From positions 1 to 15,472 of the forward strand of contig CANQVQ010000035.1 of the NCBI GenBank assembly GCA_947627335.1: a stretch of 15,472 nt of DNA, read 5' to 3'. The notes beneath the pieces are model-generated. The model did no database searches. It saw nothing but the letters and a program-made list of their open reading frames with translations, and was not told the origin of the DNA. A program made the position numbers and the translations under genes. This document shows positions 1-7,339 of this stretch, in pieces (the first letter of the stretch is position 1; each line of letters opens with the position of its first letter). This DNA comes from an uncultured Clostridia bacterium (GTDB taxonomy: Bacteria > Bacillota > Clostridia > Oscillospirales > CAG-382).

Positions 1-1
1 C

Positions 2-550
2 TACACCCTGCACCTCGCCCTGCATTCCAACGCCTCCGGCTCCGCGAACCCCGGGTCCCAGCAGGGTACCGACGTCTACTACTACGCCACCAGCACACGC
101 GGCAAGCAGGCGGCGGAGCTGTTCGCACAGAATTTGCGGGACATCTATCCGACCCCGTCCCGCGTTCGGGCGCTCCCGACGACCTCGCTCTACGAACTGC
201 GCAACACCCGTGCGCCCGCGATCCTGATCGAGCTCGCCTACCACGACAACCCTGCCGACGCGGAATGGATCAAGTCCAACATCCGGCGCATCGCCCGCAA
301 CCTATCCCTGTCGGTCGCGGAGTACTTCGGCGTGCCGCTGGTCGACCCGGAACCGCTTCGGACCGGCGTGGTGCGCACGGAGGGCGGGCGGCTCAATATC
401 CGCAGCCAGCCCAACACCTCCTCGCAGGTCCTCGGGCAGATCCCGAACGGCACCGAGGTGACGGTCACCGGGCAGGACGGCAACTGGTACGTCGTGCAGT
501 ACGACGGGGTCACCGGGTATGTGTTCGGGCAGTATTTGGCGGTACAGTGA
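2..550 (+). CDS. N-acetylmuramoyl-L-alanine amidase (Amidase_3) with C-terminal SH3 domain, 5'-truncated
   Basis: This is the 3' end of a cell-wall amidase; the reading frame is open from base 2 and the start lies outside the window. The visible 182 residues begin in the catalytic domain. The motif HLALHSNA near residues 4-11 supplies a zinc-binding His (about residue 8), and the downstream ILIELAYHDN segment carries the catalytic Glu (about residue 77). Both are hallmarks of zinc-dependent Amidase_3 enzymes, which cleave the bond between MurNAc and the L-Ala of the stem peptide. A bacterial SH3 domain (about residues 122-182, with LNIRSQPN and a terminal GYVFGQYL) follows and probably binds the wall. 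The protein is expected to act outside the membrane, although the signal peptide is not in view. The next gene downstream also encodes a wall hydrolase but has its own promoter. Confidence 0.9.
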   Translation, partial: YTLHLALHSNASGSANPGSQQGTDVYYYATSTRGKQAAELFAQNLRDIYPTPSRVRALPTTSLYELRNTRAPAILIELAYHDNPADAEWIKSNIRRIARNLSLSVAEYFGVPLVDPEPLRTGVVRTEGGRLNIRSQPNTSSQVLGQIPNGTEVTVTGQDGNWYVVQYDGVTGYVFGQYLAVQ

Positions 551-735
551 AATTTTGGGGGGCAAACGCAATCGCGGCGACTCCACGCACTTCGTGCGCT
601 CCGCCTTGCTCTGCCTTTTCCCCCCAAAATCCCCCTTTTGGTCGAAAACCGACTCGGCTTGCGCCACTTCTGACGCCGCCTTCGCCGGTTTTCTCTGGAG
701 GAGTTCCTCCGGCGGTTCATGCCCGCCTACGGAAC
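551..735. repeat. Hairpin-rich intergenic element, candidate dispersed repeat
   Basis: This non-coding stretch begins directly after the amidase stop codon. A perfect 11-bp inverted repeat, 552-562 (ATTTTGGGGGG) with 620-630 (CCCCCCAAAAT), encloses a smaller hairpin at 586-598 (CGCAC/GTGCG). Further short dyads follow, at 642-653 (GTCG/CGAC) and about 695-710 (GGAGGA/TCCTCC). The arrangement of several hairpins resembles the mobile or REP-like intergenic elements of gut Clostridia. Only one copy lies in this window, so repetition is an inference. Reading frames run through it on both strands but resemble no protein family. It could instead be a long 3' UTR or a small RNA. Confidence 0.4.
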
Positions 736-779
736 GGAATTTAATTGTAATTTTGCCCTCGGTTAAAAATTTTTTCGCG

Positions 780-808
780 AAGCGTCCCCTGCGCGGGGAC
801 GCTTTTTT
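780..808 (+). terminator. Intrinsic terminator before the GH25 gene
   Basis: A 9-bp GC-rich stem (AGCGTCCCC at 781-789 with GGGGACGCT at 795-803, loop 790-794) is followed by a T run. It would end transcription coming from the amidase gene about 230 bases past its stop codon. It also separates that transcript from the promoter at 869-898. Confidence 0.8.
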
Positions 809-868
809 GCGGGAAGCCGTTTTTACATCTTTTTTACATTTTTTCGGAGCGGATTTGTTCGACCGGGG

Positions 869-898
869 TTGACATAACGCGTCAAAATGTGCTATACT
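869..898 (+). promoter_or_regulatory. Sigma-A promoter of the GH25/C39 gene
   Basis: A consensus -35 TTGACA (869-874) and a -10 TATACT (893-898) are separated by 18 bp, with an extended -10 TGC at 890-892. Transcription should start near 905. The ATG at 901 therefore lies upstream of or at the transcript start, which supports the internal TTG at 934 as the real start codon. Confidence 0.85.
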
Positions 899-919
899 GA
901 ATGCGACGTTGGTCGAAAT

Positions 920-924
920 GGGGG
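920..924 (+). promoter_or_regulatory. Ribosome binding site that selects the TTG start at 934
   Basis: A GGGGG run sits 9 nt upstream of TTG 934. This is the only good purine-rich site between the predicted transcript start (about 905) and the signal peptide. Confidence 0.5.
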
Positions 925-933
925 TCGATTTGG

Positions 934-3084
934 TTGAAAAGACGAATTCTGTGCGCACTCCTTGCGACGGTGCTGCTGGCGGGCTTGGTTCCGCTGCCTG
1001 CGCTCGCATTCGGACATTCGGCGACGACCCCGCTGCCGGACGGGTTGTACAAGTCCTGGAAGCAGACGGACGAGCGCTGGCGGGACCTGGTCCTCGGCAA
1101 GGACCCGTGGACGGACGGCGCCGGCAACCGGCACGAAGAGGAAACGATGGGTCATGCGGGCTGTCTGATCACCTCCATGGCGATCCTGTCCCGCGCCTAT
1201 GGGTTGACGCTGAAGGACGGCACGGAGATCACGCCGCTCACCCTCGGCAAGGCGATGTACGACAACGGGAGCTGTAAATACCTCAATGAGCGCGGGGGCG
1301 CGAATTACGCGGTCGCCTTCGATGAATTGATCCCGGGCGTTCACTTTGCGGACTTTGAACAACCGGGCAACCCGACCAACCGCATCACGCAGCTGCTGTC
1401 CGACGCGAGCAAGGAATACGTCATCGTCGCCGGCGTCAACAACGGGGGGCACTACGTCGCGGTGGACTACGTGGAAAATGGGAAGGTACATATCTGCGAC
1501 CCCGGGTACGACCGCGCCCTGCTTTCGGAATACAACGTTTACTGTTTGCTTGTCTACACGATGGACGAGCAGTACGTCGATCCGGGCGCGTCGCCGCATC
1601 CCGCGTCCTCGCTGTGGGTCGTGGTCGAGGAGGTCGGTGTTCGCGTCCGCACGGAGCCGCGCATAGACGCCGATGTCCTGTTCTCATACGCGAAGGGGAC
1701 GCAGATGGAAGTGCTGGAAACGGTCGAAGCGGACGGGTACCTGTGGGGCAGGCACGCCGACGGCTGGTCCGCACTGCGAATGCTGGACGGGGGAGAAGTT
1801 TACTGCGTCCCGGTCCAGACGGGCGAACAGTTCACCGTGACCTACCACACCAACGGCGGGACCGGCGGTCCGGCGCCGCAGCAGAAGGCGGTCGGGATCG
1901 ACCTGCGGCTCTCGTCCGACGTTCCGAGCAAGAACGGGTATCGCTTCCTCGGTTGGTCAACGGACCCGTCCGCGGTTTCGGCGGACTATGTGCCGGGCGG
2001 CTGGTACCGCACGGACGCGTCGGCGGCGCTGTACGCGGTATGGATGCCGGAAAGCGACCTGTTCGGATTCGGGATCGACGTTTCCGCCTATCAGGGGGAC
2101 GTGGATTGGGAAAAGGTCGCGTCCGACGGGATCCGATTCGTGATCCTGCGGGCGGGCACGTCCAATGGCAAGGACGAACGGTTTGAGGAGAATTATCGCG
2201 GTGCGAAGGCGGCGGGACTGCATATCGGCAGTTACTTCTATTCCTACGCCCTGACCGAATCGGAAGTGCAGAAGGACGCCGAGGATTTCCGCTCGTATCT
2301 TGAGGGAAAAGCCTTCGATATGCCGGTTTATCTGGATCTGGAGACCGAGGAGCAGGGGGCGCTTTCGGCGGAAAAGCTGGTGCAGTTGGCACTGCGTTTC
2401 CAAACGGCGATGGAGGACGCGGGACTGTTCTGCGGGGTATACAGCAGTTCCTCCTGGTTCGATACGAAGCTCAACGGCGACCGGCTCGGCGGTCGACCGT
2501 ACCTTTGGGTCGCGCAATGGACCGCGAGCGGGACGCTTTCCCAGAATATGAGCCGAAAATACGGTTTGTACCAGTATTCCGATACGGGACGCGTCGACGG
2601 GATCTCGACGGTCGTCGATTTGGACGTCTGCTACATCGACTATCCGACGCTGATCGCGAATACGGTGACGAACCGCCCGGCGGACCCGGTGCCGACGCCG
2701 GGGTCCGGGTTGAATGTGCGCGAAGGGATCGTGTACGGGGGCAAGCCCGGCATGACCGCGCAGGAATGGAATGCACTGTTCGTGGGTTCGGTGAAGCTCC
2801 GGCGTGCCGACGGGACGCTGATGGAGCCGGAGGAAACCGTTTGCACCGGCTGCGAGGTGGAATACGAAGGCAGATCCTTCCCGATCGGCGTGCGCGGGGA
2901 CGTGAACGGCGACGGAAAAACGGATTCGATGGACTATCTGCTGATCAAGCGGAACGTGTTGGGCTCCTTCGCGCTGGAAGGCGGGGCGTACTACGCCGGC
3001 TGCCTGTTCGGCGAGGAGATCAACTCGACCGACTATATGCTGCTGAAGCGCCATGTGCTCGGGACGTTTGATCTGTACGGGTGA
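934..3084 (+). CDS. Secreted C39-like peptidase / SH3 / InlB-repeat / GH25 muramidase with dockerin-type repeats
   Basis: This encodes a 716-residue exported multidomain protein. The TTG start at 934 gives a standard signal peptide (MKRRILCALL..., cleavage after PALA near residue 25). An upstream in-frame ATG at 901 precedes the likely transcript start. The domains in order are as follows. A C39-like cysteine peptidase occupies about 38-210, with Cys77 in GHAGCLITS, His173 in GGHYVAVDY and Asp189. An SH3 domain lies at about 227-285, and an InlB/Listeria-Bacteroides type repeat at about 300-370 (TYHTNGGTGG, FLGWSTDP). A GH25 lysozyme domain lies at about 376-572, with Asp382 in GIDVSAYQG, the DxE pair Asp468/Glu470 in YLDLE, and VAQW. 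A dockerin-type pair ends the protein at about 652-714. GH25 enzymes cleave MurNAc-GlcNAc bonds; the C39-like part may cut a peptide. The first dockerin calcium loop is intact (Asp656, Asn658, Asp660, Asp667); the second is degenerate. The gene stands alone between two terminators. Domain assignments are from motifs; the peptidase substrate is unknown. Confidence 0.88.
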   Translation: MKRRILCALLATVLLAGLVPLPALAFGHSATTPLPDGLYKSWKQTDERWRDLVLGKDPWTDGAGNRHEEETMGHAGCLITSMAILSRAYGLTLKDGTEITPLTLGKAMYDNGSCKYLNERGGANYAVAFDELIPGVHFADFEQPGNPTNRITQLLSDASKEYVIVAGVNNGGHYVAVDYVENGKVHICDPGYDRALLSEYNVYCLLVYTMDEQYVDPGASPHPASSLWVVVEEVGVRVRTEPRIDADVLFSYAKGTQMEVLETVEADGYLWGRHADGWSALRMLDGGEVYCVPVQTGEQFTVTYHTNGGTGGPAPQQKAVGIDLRLSSDVPSKNGYRFLGWSTDPSAVSADYVPGGWYRTDASAALYAVWMPESDLFGFGIDVSAYQGDVDWEKVASDGIRFVILRAGTSNGKDERFEENYRGAKAAGLHIGSYFYSYALTESEVQKDAEDFRSYLEGKAFDMPVYLDLETEEQGALSAEKLVQLALRFQTAMEDAGLFCGVYSSSSWFDTKLNGDRLGGRPYLWVAQWTASGTLSQNMSRKYGLYQYSDTGRVDGISTVVDLDVCYIDYPTLIANTVTNRPADPVPTPGSGLNVREGIVYGGKPGMTAQEWNALFVGSVKLRRADGTLMEPEETVCTGCEVEYEGRSFPIGVRGDVNGDGKTDSMDYLLIKRNVLGSFALEGGAYYAGCLFGEEINSTDYMLLKRHVLGTFDLYG

Positions 3085-3093
3085 GAGACAAAC

Positions 3094-3131
3094 AAAAAGC
3101 GGACGTTTTCCGATGAAAACGTCCGCTTTTT
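3094..3131. terminator. Bidirectional terminator between the GH25 gene and tsf
   Basis: A perfect 16-bp inverted repeat (3094-3109 with 3116-3131, core GCGGACG/CGTCCGC, 6-nt loop) is flanked by A and T runs on the two sides. It can therefore serve both the rightward GH25 gene and the leftward rpsB-tsf operon. Confidence 0.92.
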
Positions 3132-3141
3132 TCGTTGCGTG

Positions 3142-4071
3142 TTATTCGCCCTTGACGAGCCGTTCGATCTCGCCCGCGAAATCGTCCTCGCGCTTCTCGA
3201 GACCTTCGCCGCGCTCGTATTTGACGAACGAGCTGATCGCGAGCTTGCCGCCGAGCGCCTTGCCGGTCGCTTCGGTATACTGCGCGACGGTCATCTTGTC
3301 TTCCTTGACGTAATCCTGGTCAAGCAGGCAGGCGGTCTCGTAGAACTTGTTGAGACGACCTTCGATCATCTTTTCCTTGATGGCTTCCGGCTTGGAGGCG
3401 TTCTTCGGGTCGTTGTTGATCTGGGTCAGGGCGATCTCCTTCTCGCTCGCCAGAACGTCCTCCGGGACGCAGTGGCGGCAGACGTAGGTCGGGTTCATCG
3501 CGACGATCTGCATACAGATATTCTGCGCATACTCGGCGAACGCCGGGTTGTTCGCGACCGCTTCGTCCGCCTCGAACTTCGCGACGCAGGCGGAGGAACC
3601 GCCGCCGTGGACGTAGGTGCCGGTCAACCCTTCGACGATGACGAACCGACGAATGGACATATTCTCGCCGATGGTGAAGATCTTGTCCTTCAGCGTCGCG
3701 TCGACCGTCATTTCGCCGCCGTCAAACGGAAGCGCGAGCAGCGACGCGATGTCGGCGGGCTTGTTGGCGACGATGGTCCGCAGGATCCCCTGCACGAATT
3801 CCCGGAACGTCGCGTTCTTCGCGACGAAATCGGTTTCCGCGTTGACTTCGACCATCGCGGTCATGCCGTTGGCGGTCAGGACGTCCACGACGCCTTCCGC
3901 CGCGACGCGGTCCGCCTTCTTCGCGGCGACCGAAAGCCCTTTTTCGCGAAGCACCTTGATCGCTTCGTCAAAATCGCCGTTCGCGGCGACGAGCGCCTTC
4001 TTGCATTCCATCATGCCTGCGCCGGTCTTCTTGCGCAGGTCCATTACCATTTTTGCGGAAATTTCTGCCAT
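3142..4071 (-). CDS. tsf: Translation elongation factor Ts
   Basis: EF-Ts is the guanine-nucleotide exchange factor that releases GDP from EF-Tu in the cytoplasm. The 309-residue protein has the N-terminal UBA-like domain (KTGAGMMECKKAL) and the diagnostic TDFVAKN motif at 80-86. These are followed by the exchange-domain core (YVHGGG) and the usual C-terminal KYERGEGLEKREDDF. Length is normal for the family. The start ATG is preceded by an AAGGAGG site. It lies 34 bp downstream of rpsB on the same strand, the standard rpsB-tsf operon. A slight oddity is the Cys-containing stretch TYVCRHCVPEDV, where homologues usually have charged or Ser residues. Transcription ends at the bidirectional hairpin just beyond the stop. 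Confidence 0.97.
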   Translation of the reverse strand: MAEISAKMVMDLRKKTGAGMMECKKALVAANGDFDEAIKVLREKGLSVAAKKADRVAAEGVVDVLTANGMTAMVEVNAETDFVAKNATFREFVQGILRTIVANKPADIASLLALPFDGGEMTVDATLKDKIFTIGENMSIRRFVIVEGLTGTYVHGGGSSACVAKFEADEAVANNPAFAEYAQNICMQIVAMNPTYVCRHCVPEDVLASEKEIALTQINNDPKNASKPEAIKEKMIEGRLNKFYETACLLDQDYVKEDKMTVAQYTEATGKALGGKLAISSFVKYERGEGLEKREDDFAGEIERLVKGE

Positions 4072-4105
4072 TTTACAATTCCTCCTTAGCTGTTCTCCGT
4101 TCCGA

Positions 4106-4840
4106 TCACTCCGCGGCGGGAGCGGGAGCGGCTTCTTCCGTCGAATCGGTGAACTGTTCGCCCTGACGACCTTCCAGCACCGCGTCCGCCATGACGGATG
4201 CGATCAGTTTGATGGCGCGGATCGCGTCGTCGTTGCCGGGGATGACCACGTCGATGACGTCCGGGTCGCAGTTGGTATCCACGATCGCGATGACCGGAAT
4301 GCCCAGCTTCCGCGCTTCCTCGACCGCGTTGGTCTCCTTCTTCGGGTCGACCACGAAGATCGCCGAGGGAAGGGTCTTCATGGACTTGATACCGCCGAGG
4401 TTCTTTTCCAGGTCGTTGGTCTGCTTTTGCAGAGCGGCGACTTCCTTCTTCGGCAGCAGATCGTATGTGCCGTCCTCCGCCATCTTCTGGAGGTTGTTGA
4501 GCTTGGCGATGGACTTCTTGATGGTCTTGAAGTTGGTCATCATGCCGCCCAGCCAACGGGTGTTGACATAGAACTGCTCGCACCGGAGCGCTTCCTCGCG
4601 GATCGCGTCCTGCGCCTGCTTCTTGGTCCCGACGAACAGGATGCTTCCGCCGTCCGCGGCGATCTGACGCACGAACAGGTACGCTTCCTCGATCTTCTTG
4701 ACGGTCTTTTGCAGGTCGATGATATAGATCCCGTTCCGTTCGGTGAAGATATACTCCGCCATTTTCGGGTTCCACCGCCTGGTCGGGTGTCCGAAGTGGA
4801 CGCCTGCTTCGAGCAGCTGCTTCATGGATACGACTGACAT
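4106..4840 (-). CDS. rpsB: 30S ribosomal protein S2
   Basis: S2 is a structural protein of the small ribosomal subunit, needed for S1 binding and translation initiation. The 244-residue protein starts MSVVSMKQLLEAGVHFGH, which matches the family N-terminus. It contains GHPTRRWNPKM, FVGTKKQAQ, NTRWLGGMMTNF and the C-terminal VDTNCDPD/IPGNDDA motifs. The frame is open further upstream to 5071, but the ATG at 4840 has an AAGGAG site 9 nt upstream (complement of 4850-4855), and the extra upstream residues are unlike S2. It is the first gene of the rpsB-tsf operon, and its leader is long and structured. Confidence 0.97.
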   Translation of the reverse strand: MSVVSMKQLLEAGVHFGHPTRRWNPKMAEYIFTERNGIYIIDLQKTVKKIEEAYLFVRQIAADGGSILFVGTKKQAQDAIREEALRCEQFYVNTRWLGGMMTNFKTIKKSIAKLNNLQKMAEDGTYDLLPKKEVAALQKQTNDLEKNLGGIKSMKTLPSAIFVVDPKKETNAVEEARKLGIPVIAIVDTNCDPDVIDVVIPGNDDAIRAIKLIASVMADAVLEGRQGEQFTDSTEEAAPAPAAE

Positions 4841-4975
4841 AGGGTTTTTCTCCTTCTTTCGGGTTTGCCCCGCCACCGTTTTGGAATTTACGCCCCGTTT
4901 TCCCGGTTGCCCGGACCCGAACCGCGGACGCAGAACGGTGTGTGTACTTTCGCACGTCCCCTTTTTCGGACGTAC
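4841..4975 (-). promoter_or_regulatory. Structured 5' leader of rpsB, candidate S2 autoregulatory RNA
   Basis: The predicted transcript start near 4975 leaves about 135 nt of untranslated leader. On the transcribed strand, an ACGTCC/GGACGT hairpin near the 5' end is enclosed by GTAC repeats. A long-range 7-bp stem CACCGTT/AACGGTG (complements of 4934-4940 and 4874-4880) closes a region holding an inner CGGTT/AACCG hairpin. Such a branched leader just before a ribosomal protein operon often binds the encoded protein for feedback. I cannot match it to a named RNA family. Confidence 0.45.
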
Positions 4976-4981
4976 TGCATG

Positions 4982-5010
4982 ATTATAGCACATTTTTTCA
5001 CCGATTGCAA
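4982..5010 (-). promoter_or_regulatory. Sigma-A promoter of rpsB-tsf
   Basis: On the minus strand, -35 TTGCAA (5005-5010) and a perfect -10 TATAAT (4982-4987) are spaced 17 bp apart, with TGTGC directly before the -10. The sequence closely resembles the promoter of the solute-binding protein gene at 7189-7217. Confidence 0.88.
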
Positions 5011-5064
5011 GGGGTTTTGCGAAATTTTTTTGCCGGTTTTCCGCGCTTCCTTCGGGCGCGTCGC

Positions 5065-5093
5065 TTGACATTTTTCGGACGGTGTGCTATACT
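5065..5093 (+). promoter_or_regulatory. Sigma-A promoter of the DUF4288-like gene
   Basis: TTGACA (5065-5070) and TATACT (5088-5093) are spaced 17 bp apart with an extended TGC. It is divergent from the rpsB promoter; the -35 boxes lie about 54 bp apart. Transcript start near 5100 excludes the upstream in-frame codon at 5084. Confidence 0.87.
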
Positions 5094-5119
5094 GGAACAG
5101 AAAGGGAGGGACCGACGGA

Positions 5120-5488
5120 ATGGAGCAAAAGAGATACAGCGTCAAATGTATGTTTCAAACGACCTATTACGCCATGGGCGGACAGCAATTGCCCCGGGTG
5201 AGCTGGGTGGAGCGAATGTTCTACCTGCGTGCGTCGGACCTGGAGGATTCCTACCGCCGTGCGGAGGAGCTTGCGCTCGAGTACGAGTGCGATTACACCA
5301 ACGAGGAACGTCAACTTGTCTGCTGTCGGCTGTACGAGATCTCGGACAGCTGCGAGATCCTGTGCGACCGTCTGCAGAGCGGCACGGAGCTTTATACGAA
5401 TTTCTTCGACGCGTCCGAGGAGGAGGTCGAAGCGATTTTGCGCTGCCAGTTCGGCGAAAAGGGCGCCCCGACGGACAGCGTGAGTTGA
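5120..5488 (+). CDS. Small DUF4288-like protein
   Basis: This encodes a 122-residue protein of unknown function. The ATG at 5120 has a GGGAGG site about 10 nt upstream and lies downstream of the predicted transcript start. The pattern matches what I recall of DUF4288: an N-terminal strand (YSVKCMFQTTY), W-ER-FYLRASD, a helical EDSYRRAEELALEYECDYTN segment, and a C-terminal SGTELYTNFFDASEEEVE. No catalytic motif, signal peptide or membrane segment is visible, so it is probably a small cytoplasmic alpha/beta protein. It is monocistronic, with its own consensus promoter and a strong terminator. The family assignment is from memory of the motif and could be wrong. Confidence 0.72.
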   Translation: MEQKRYSVKCMFQTTYYAMGGQQLPRVSWVERMFYLRASDLEDSYRRAEELALEYECDYTNEERQLVCCRLYEISDSCEILCDRLQSGTELYTNFFDASEEEVEAILRCQFGEKGAPTDSVS

Positions 5489-5500
5489 AGAAAAAAGAGG

Positions 5501-5533
5501 GCGGTGCAGTACGCATGGTACTGCACCGCTTTT
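5501..5533. terminator. Bidirectional terminator between the DUF4288-like gene and the solute-binding protein gene
   Basis: A perfect 12-bp stem (GCGGTGCAGTAC at 5501-5512 with GTACTGCACCGC at 5518-5529, 5-nt loop) is followed by a T run on the right and preceded by an A run on the left. It ends both converging genes. Confidence 0.93.
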
Positions 5534-5546
5534 CGTTTTGCTTGCG

Positions 5547-7142
5547 TCAGTTTTCCGCTTGCTTGAACGCGTTGATGGTCTCTTCCAGCGCGGTCTGCGC
5601 GGCGGACTCCTTCGCCTGGTAGGCGGAAGCGAACTGTCCTTTGTTCGTGTCCTGCGCCATATCGTGCAGGAGCGTATCCAGACCGCCCCACTGGAACACC
5701 AATCCGATGTCCGTGCTGCGCCCGGGAAGGATGTAGTTGTCGATCATGTCCTTCGTGTCTTCGTCGCGGCTCTTCATGGTTTCCAGGCACTGCTCGAGGT
5801 AAACGGGCGCGAGCATATTTTTGCTCGCCGCACCCATGACGTTGAGCACGTCGGCAAGCATTTCCCGCTTCTCCTCCGGCACCCAGCGCGGGACCGCAAA
5901 GCAGGTCGCGGACCACGGGTTGACCAGGCAGTAGTAGCCTTCCTGCTCCAGATCGCCCTTCGGGACCGGCACCAGACCGTAGTCGTCCTCCATGTCGCCC
6001 AGCTGGAGCGGGAAGGAGATGTCGCCGTTATAGAACAGGGCGTTGCCGGCGATGAAGTTCTCCATGGTCAGGATGGACGGCCACTGCACGCCGCCCTGCC
6101 CGAAGAAGTCGTTCGCGCTGATGTAGTGGGTCGGGTCCTGCACCAGATTCTGGATCTTTTCCATGACGGCGGCATTGCGCTCGCTGTACATGGTCAGCAC
6201 CGGATAGCCGTCCGCCGTGCCTTCCGCGGACGCGATACGGGCGCCGGCGCCGTAGAACAGGCTCCACATATCGTCGAGCTGTCCTTCCCAGCCGACCAGA
6301 TCCTCGTAGTTGATCGTGCCGTCGTTGTTGAGGTCCTCGCTGATCTCCTGCATCATCTGGTACACGAGGTCGAGGGTCCACGTCCCGTCGCGGACGAAGT
6401 CGTAGGGGGTGCCGCCGTATTTGGTGGCCAGGTCGTACCGCTCGTACAGGCTCTTGTTCCAGGTGATGGCGGCGGAGGCGGATTTGTTGCCGAGGCCGAT
6501 GTCGCCGATGGTGAAGAACAGTTTGCCGTCAAGGGTCATTTCCTTGTTGAACGCCTGATCCCACCACGGCGCTTCCATTTGCAGGCCGGGGACGGCATTG
6601 AGATCGAGGAAGATGTTCTGCTGCGCGAGGAGCGCGCTCGTCAGCAGGCAGGGCACCACGACCTGATAGTCGGACGTGAACGCCAGGCTGTCCTGCAGGA
6701 TCCGCTGGGACATCGCGCCGCTCGGACGGGAGTCGTCCGCCACATAGTCCTCCTGGATCTCCACGTCGAGCTGCTCTTCGGTGAAGTCGACGCGTTCGCC
6801 GAGGGCGTCGTTGAGCGTCGAGAGCATACGGTCTCCTTCGGCGGTCTGGTATTGCGGCAGGTTGTAATCGTTCTTGACGATTTCGGATTGATAGGTCTTG
6901 TTTACGGTACACACGAGGAACGTAAACGTTTCGCCGCCGTAGGTCTTGCCGGACGTTTGGGCGACGTAATTGCCGTCCTGATCTTGGTATTCGCCGTAGG
7001 CGACCGTCGATTGGGACGTTTCGCCGGACGCGGCGGAAGAAGAGCCAGCTTCTTCCTCCTGCTTGCAGGCGGCGAATATGCCGAAGCAGAGCAGAAGCAC
7101 CAGCGCCAGGCAGCATATGCGTAAGGATTTGCGGACTTTCAT
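5547..7142 (-). CDS. Extracellular solute-binding lipoprotein (ABC importer, sugar-type)
   Basis: This 531-residue protein has a lipoprotein signal peptide (MKVRKSLRIC..., lipobox with FAAC, acylated Cys26) followed by a Ser/Glu-rich linker. The mature part resembles family-1-type extracellular solute-binding proteins, which deliver carbohydrates to ABC permeases. Supporting segments are TFLVCTVNKTYQSEI early on, TLDGKLFFTIGD (about 203-214), ITWNKSLYERY (about 226-236), GTWTLDLVYQMM (about 253-264) and VPVPKGD later. A calcium-loop motif DLNNDGTINYED (270-281) is inserted, as often seen in this group. The start ATG has a GAAGGAGG site. No permease or ATPase gene lies beside it, so its partner must be elsewhere or it may work as a sensor. 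The ligand cannot be told from sequence. Confidence 0.85.
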   Translation of the reverse strand: MKVRKSLRICCLALVLLLCFGIFAACKQEEEAGSSSAASGETSQSTVAYGEYQDQDGNYVAQTSGKTYGGETFTFLVCTVNKTYQSEIVKNDYNLPQYQTAEGDRMLSTLNDALGERVDFTEEQLDVEIQEDYVADDSRPSGAMSQRILQDSLAFTSDYQVVVPCLLTSALLAQQNIFLDLNAVPGLQMEAPWWDQAFNKEMTLDGKLFFTIGDIGLGNKSASAAITWNKSLYERYDLATKYGGTPYDFVRDGTWTLDLVYQMMQEISEDLNNDGTINYEDLVGWEGQLDDMWSLFYGAGARIASAEGTADGYPVLTMYSERNAAVMEKIQNLVQDPTHYISANDFFGQGGVQWPSILTMENFIAGNALFYNGDISFPLQLGDMEDDYGLVPVPKGDLEQEGYYCLVNPWSATCFAVPRWVPEEKREMLADVLNVMGAASKNMLAPVYLEQCLETMKSRDEDTKDMIDNYILPGRSTDIGLVFQWGGLDTLLHDMAQDTNKGQFASAYQAKESAAQTALEETINAFKQAEN

Positions 7143-7188
7143 GGGAATCCTCCTTCAAGTTTGTGGGTTCACCCCACAGTATATAGGA

Positions 7189-7217
7189 AGTATAGCACAA
7201 ATCTTTCCCGATTGCAA
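7189..7217 (-). promoter_or_regulatory. Sigma-A promoter of the solute-binding lipoprotein gene
   Basis: On the minus strand, TTGCAA (7212-7217) and TATACT (7189-7194) are separated by 17 bp, with TGTGC before the -10. The first ten bases, TTGCAATCGG, are identical to those of the rpsB promoter. Confidence 0.85.
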
Positions 7218-7256
7218 GAAGTTTTTTTGCTTTTTTCGGAAAATTCTTCAAAAAGG

Positions 7257-7285
7257 TTGCGAAACGTTCGGAAATGTGGTATGAT
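7257..7285 (+). promoter_or_regulatory. Promoter of nrdR
   Basis: TTGCGA (7257-7262) and TATGAT (7280-7285) are spaced 17 bp apart, with TGTGG before the -10. It is divergent from the solute-binding protein promoter. I see no convincing NrdR box in the 120 bases around it. Confidence 0.7.
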
Positions 7286-7339
7286 ACAGTAGAAAAAAGA
7301 TCACACGGGGAATAAAAACAGAAGGAAGGATTTTTGCCC

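Noticed and set aside
901..933. ATG at 901 as the start of the GH25/C39 gene
   Set aside because: It lies 3 bases after the -10 box, before the likely transcript start. The TTG at 934 gives a clean signal peptide.
302..1009. A minus-strand frame across the amidase 3' end and the intergenic element
   Set aside because: It runs through a terminator and a strong opposing promoter and into the signal-peptide region of the GH25 gene; no known domain.
3139..4089. A plus-strand frame opposite tsf
   Set aside because: It is antisense to the complete EF-Ts gene and begins inside the bidirectional terminator region.
5084..5119. Upstream start at 5084 for the DUF4288-like protein
   Set aside because: It lies within the promoter (-10 at 5088-5093); the ATG at 5120 has a proper ribosome site.
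5538..7124. A long open frame on the plus strand opposite the solute-binding protein gene
   Set aside because: It mirrors the minus-strand gene, is rich in residues typical of antisense GC-rich frames, and resembles no family. The minus-strand gene has a lipobox, ribosome site, promoter and terminator.
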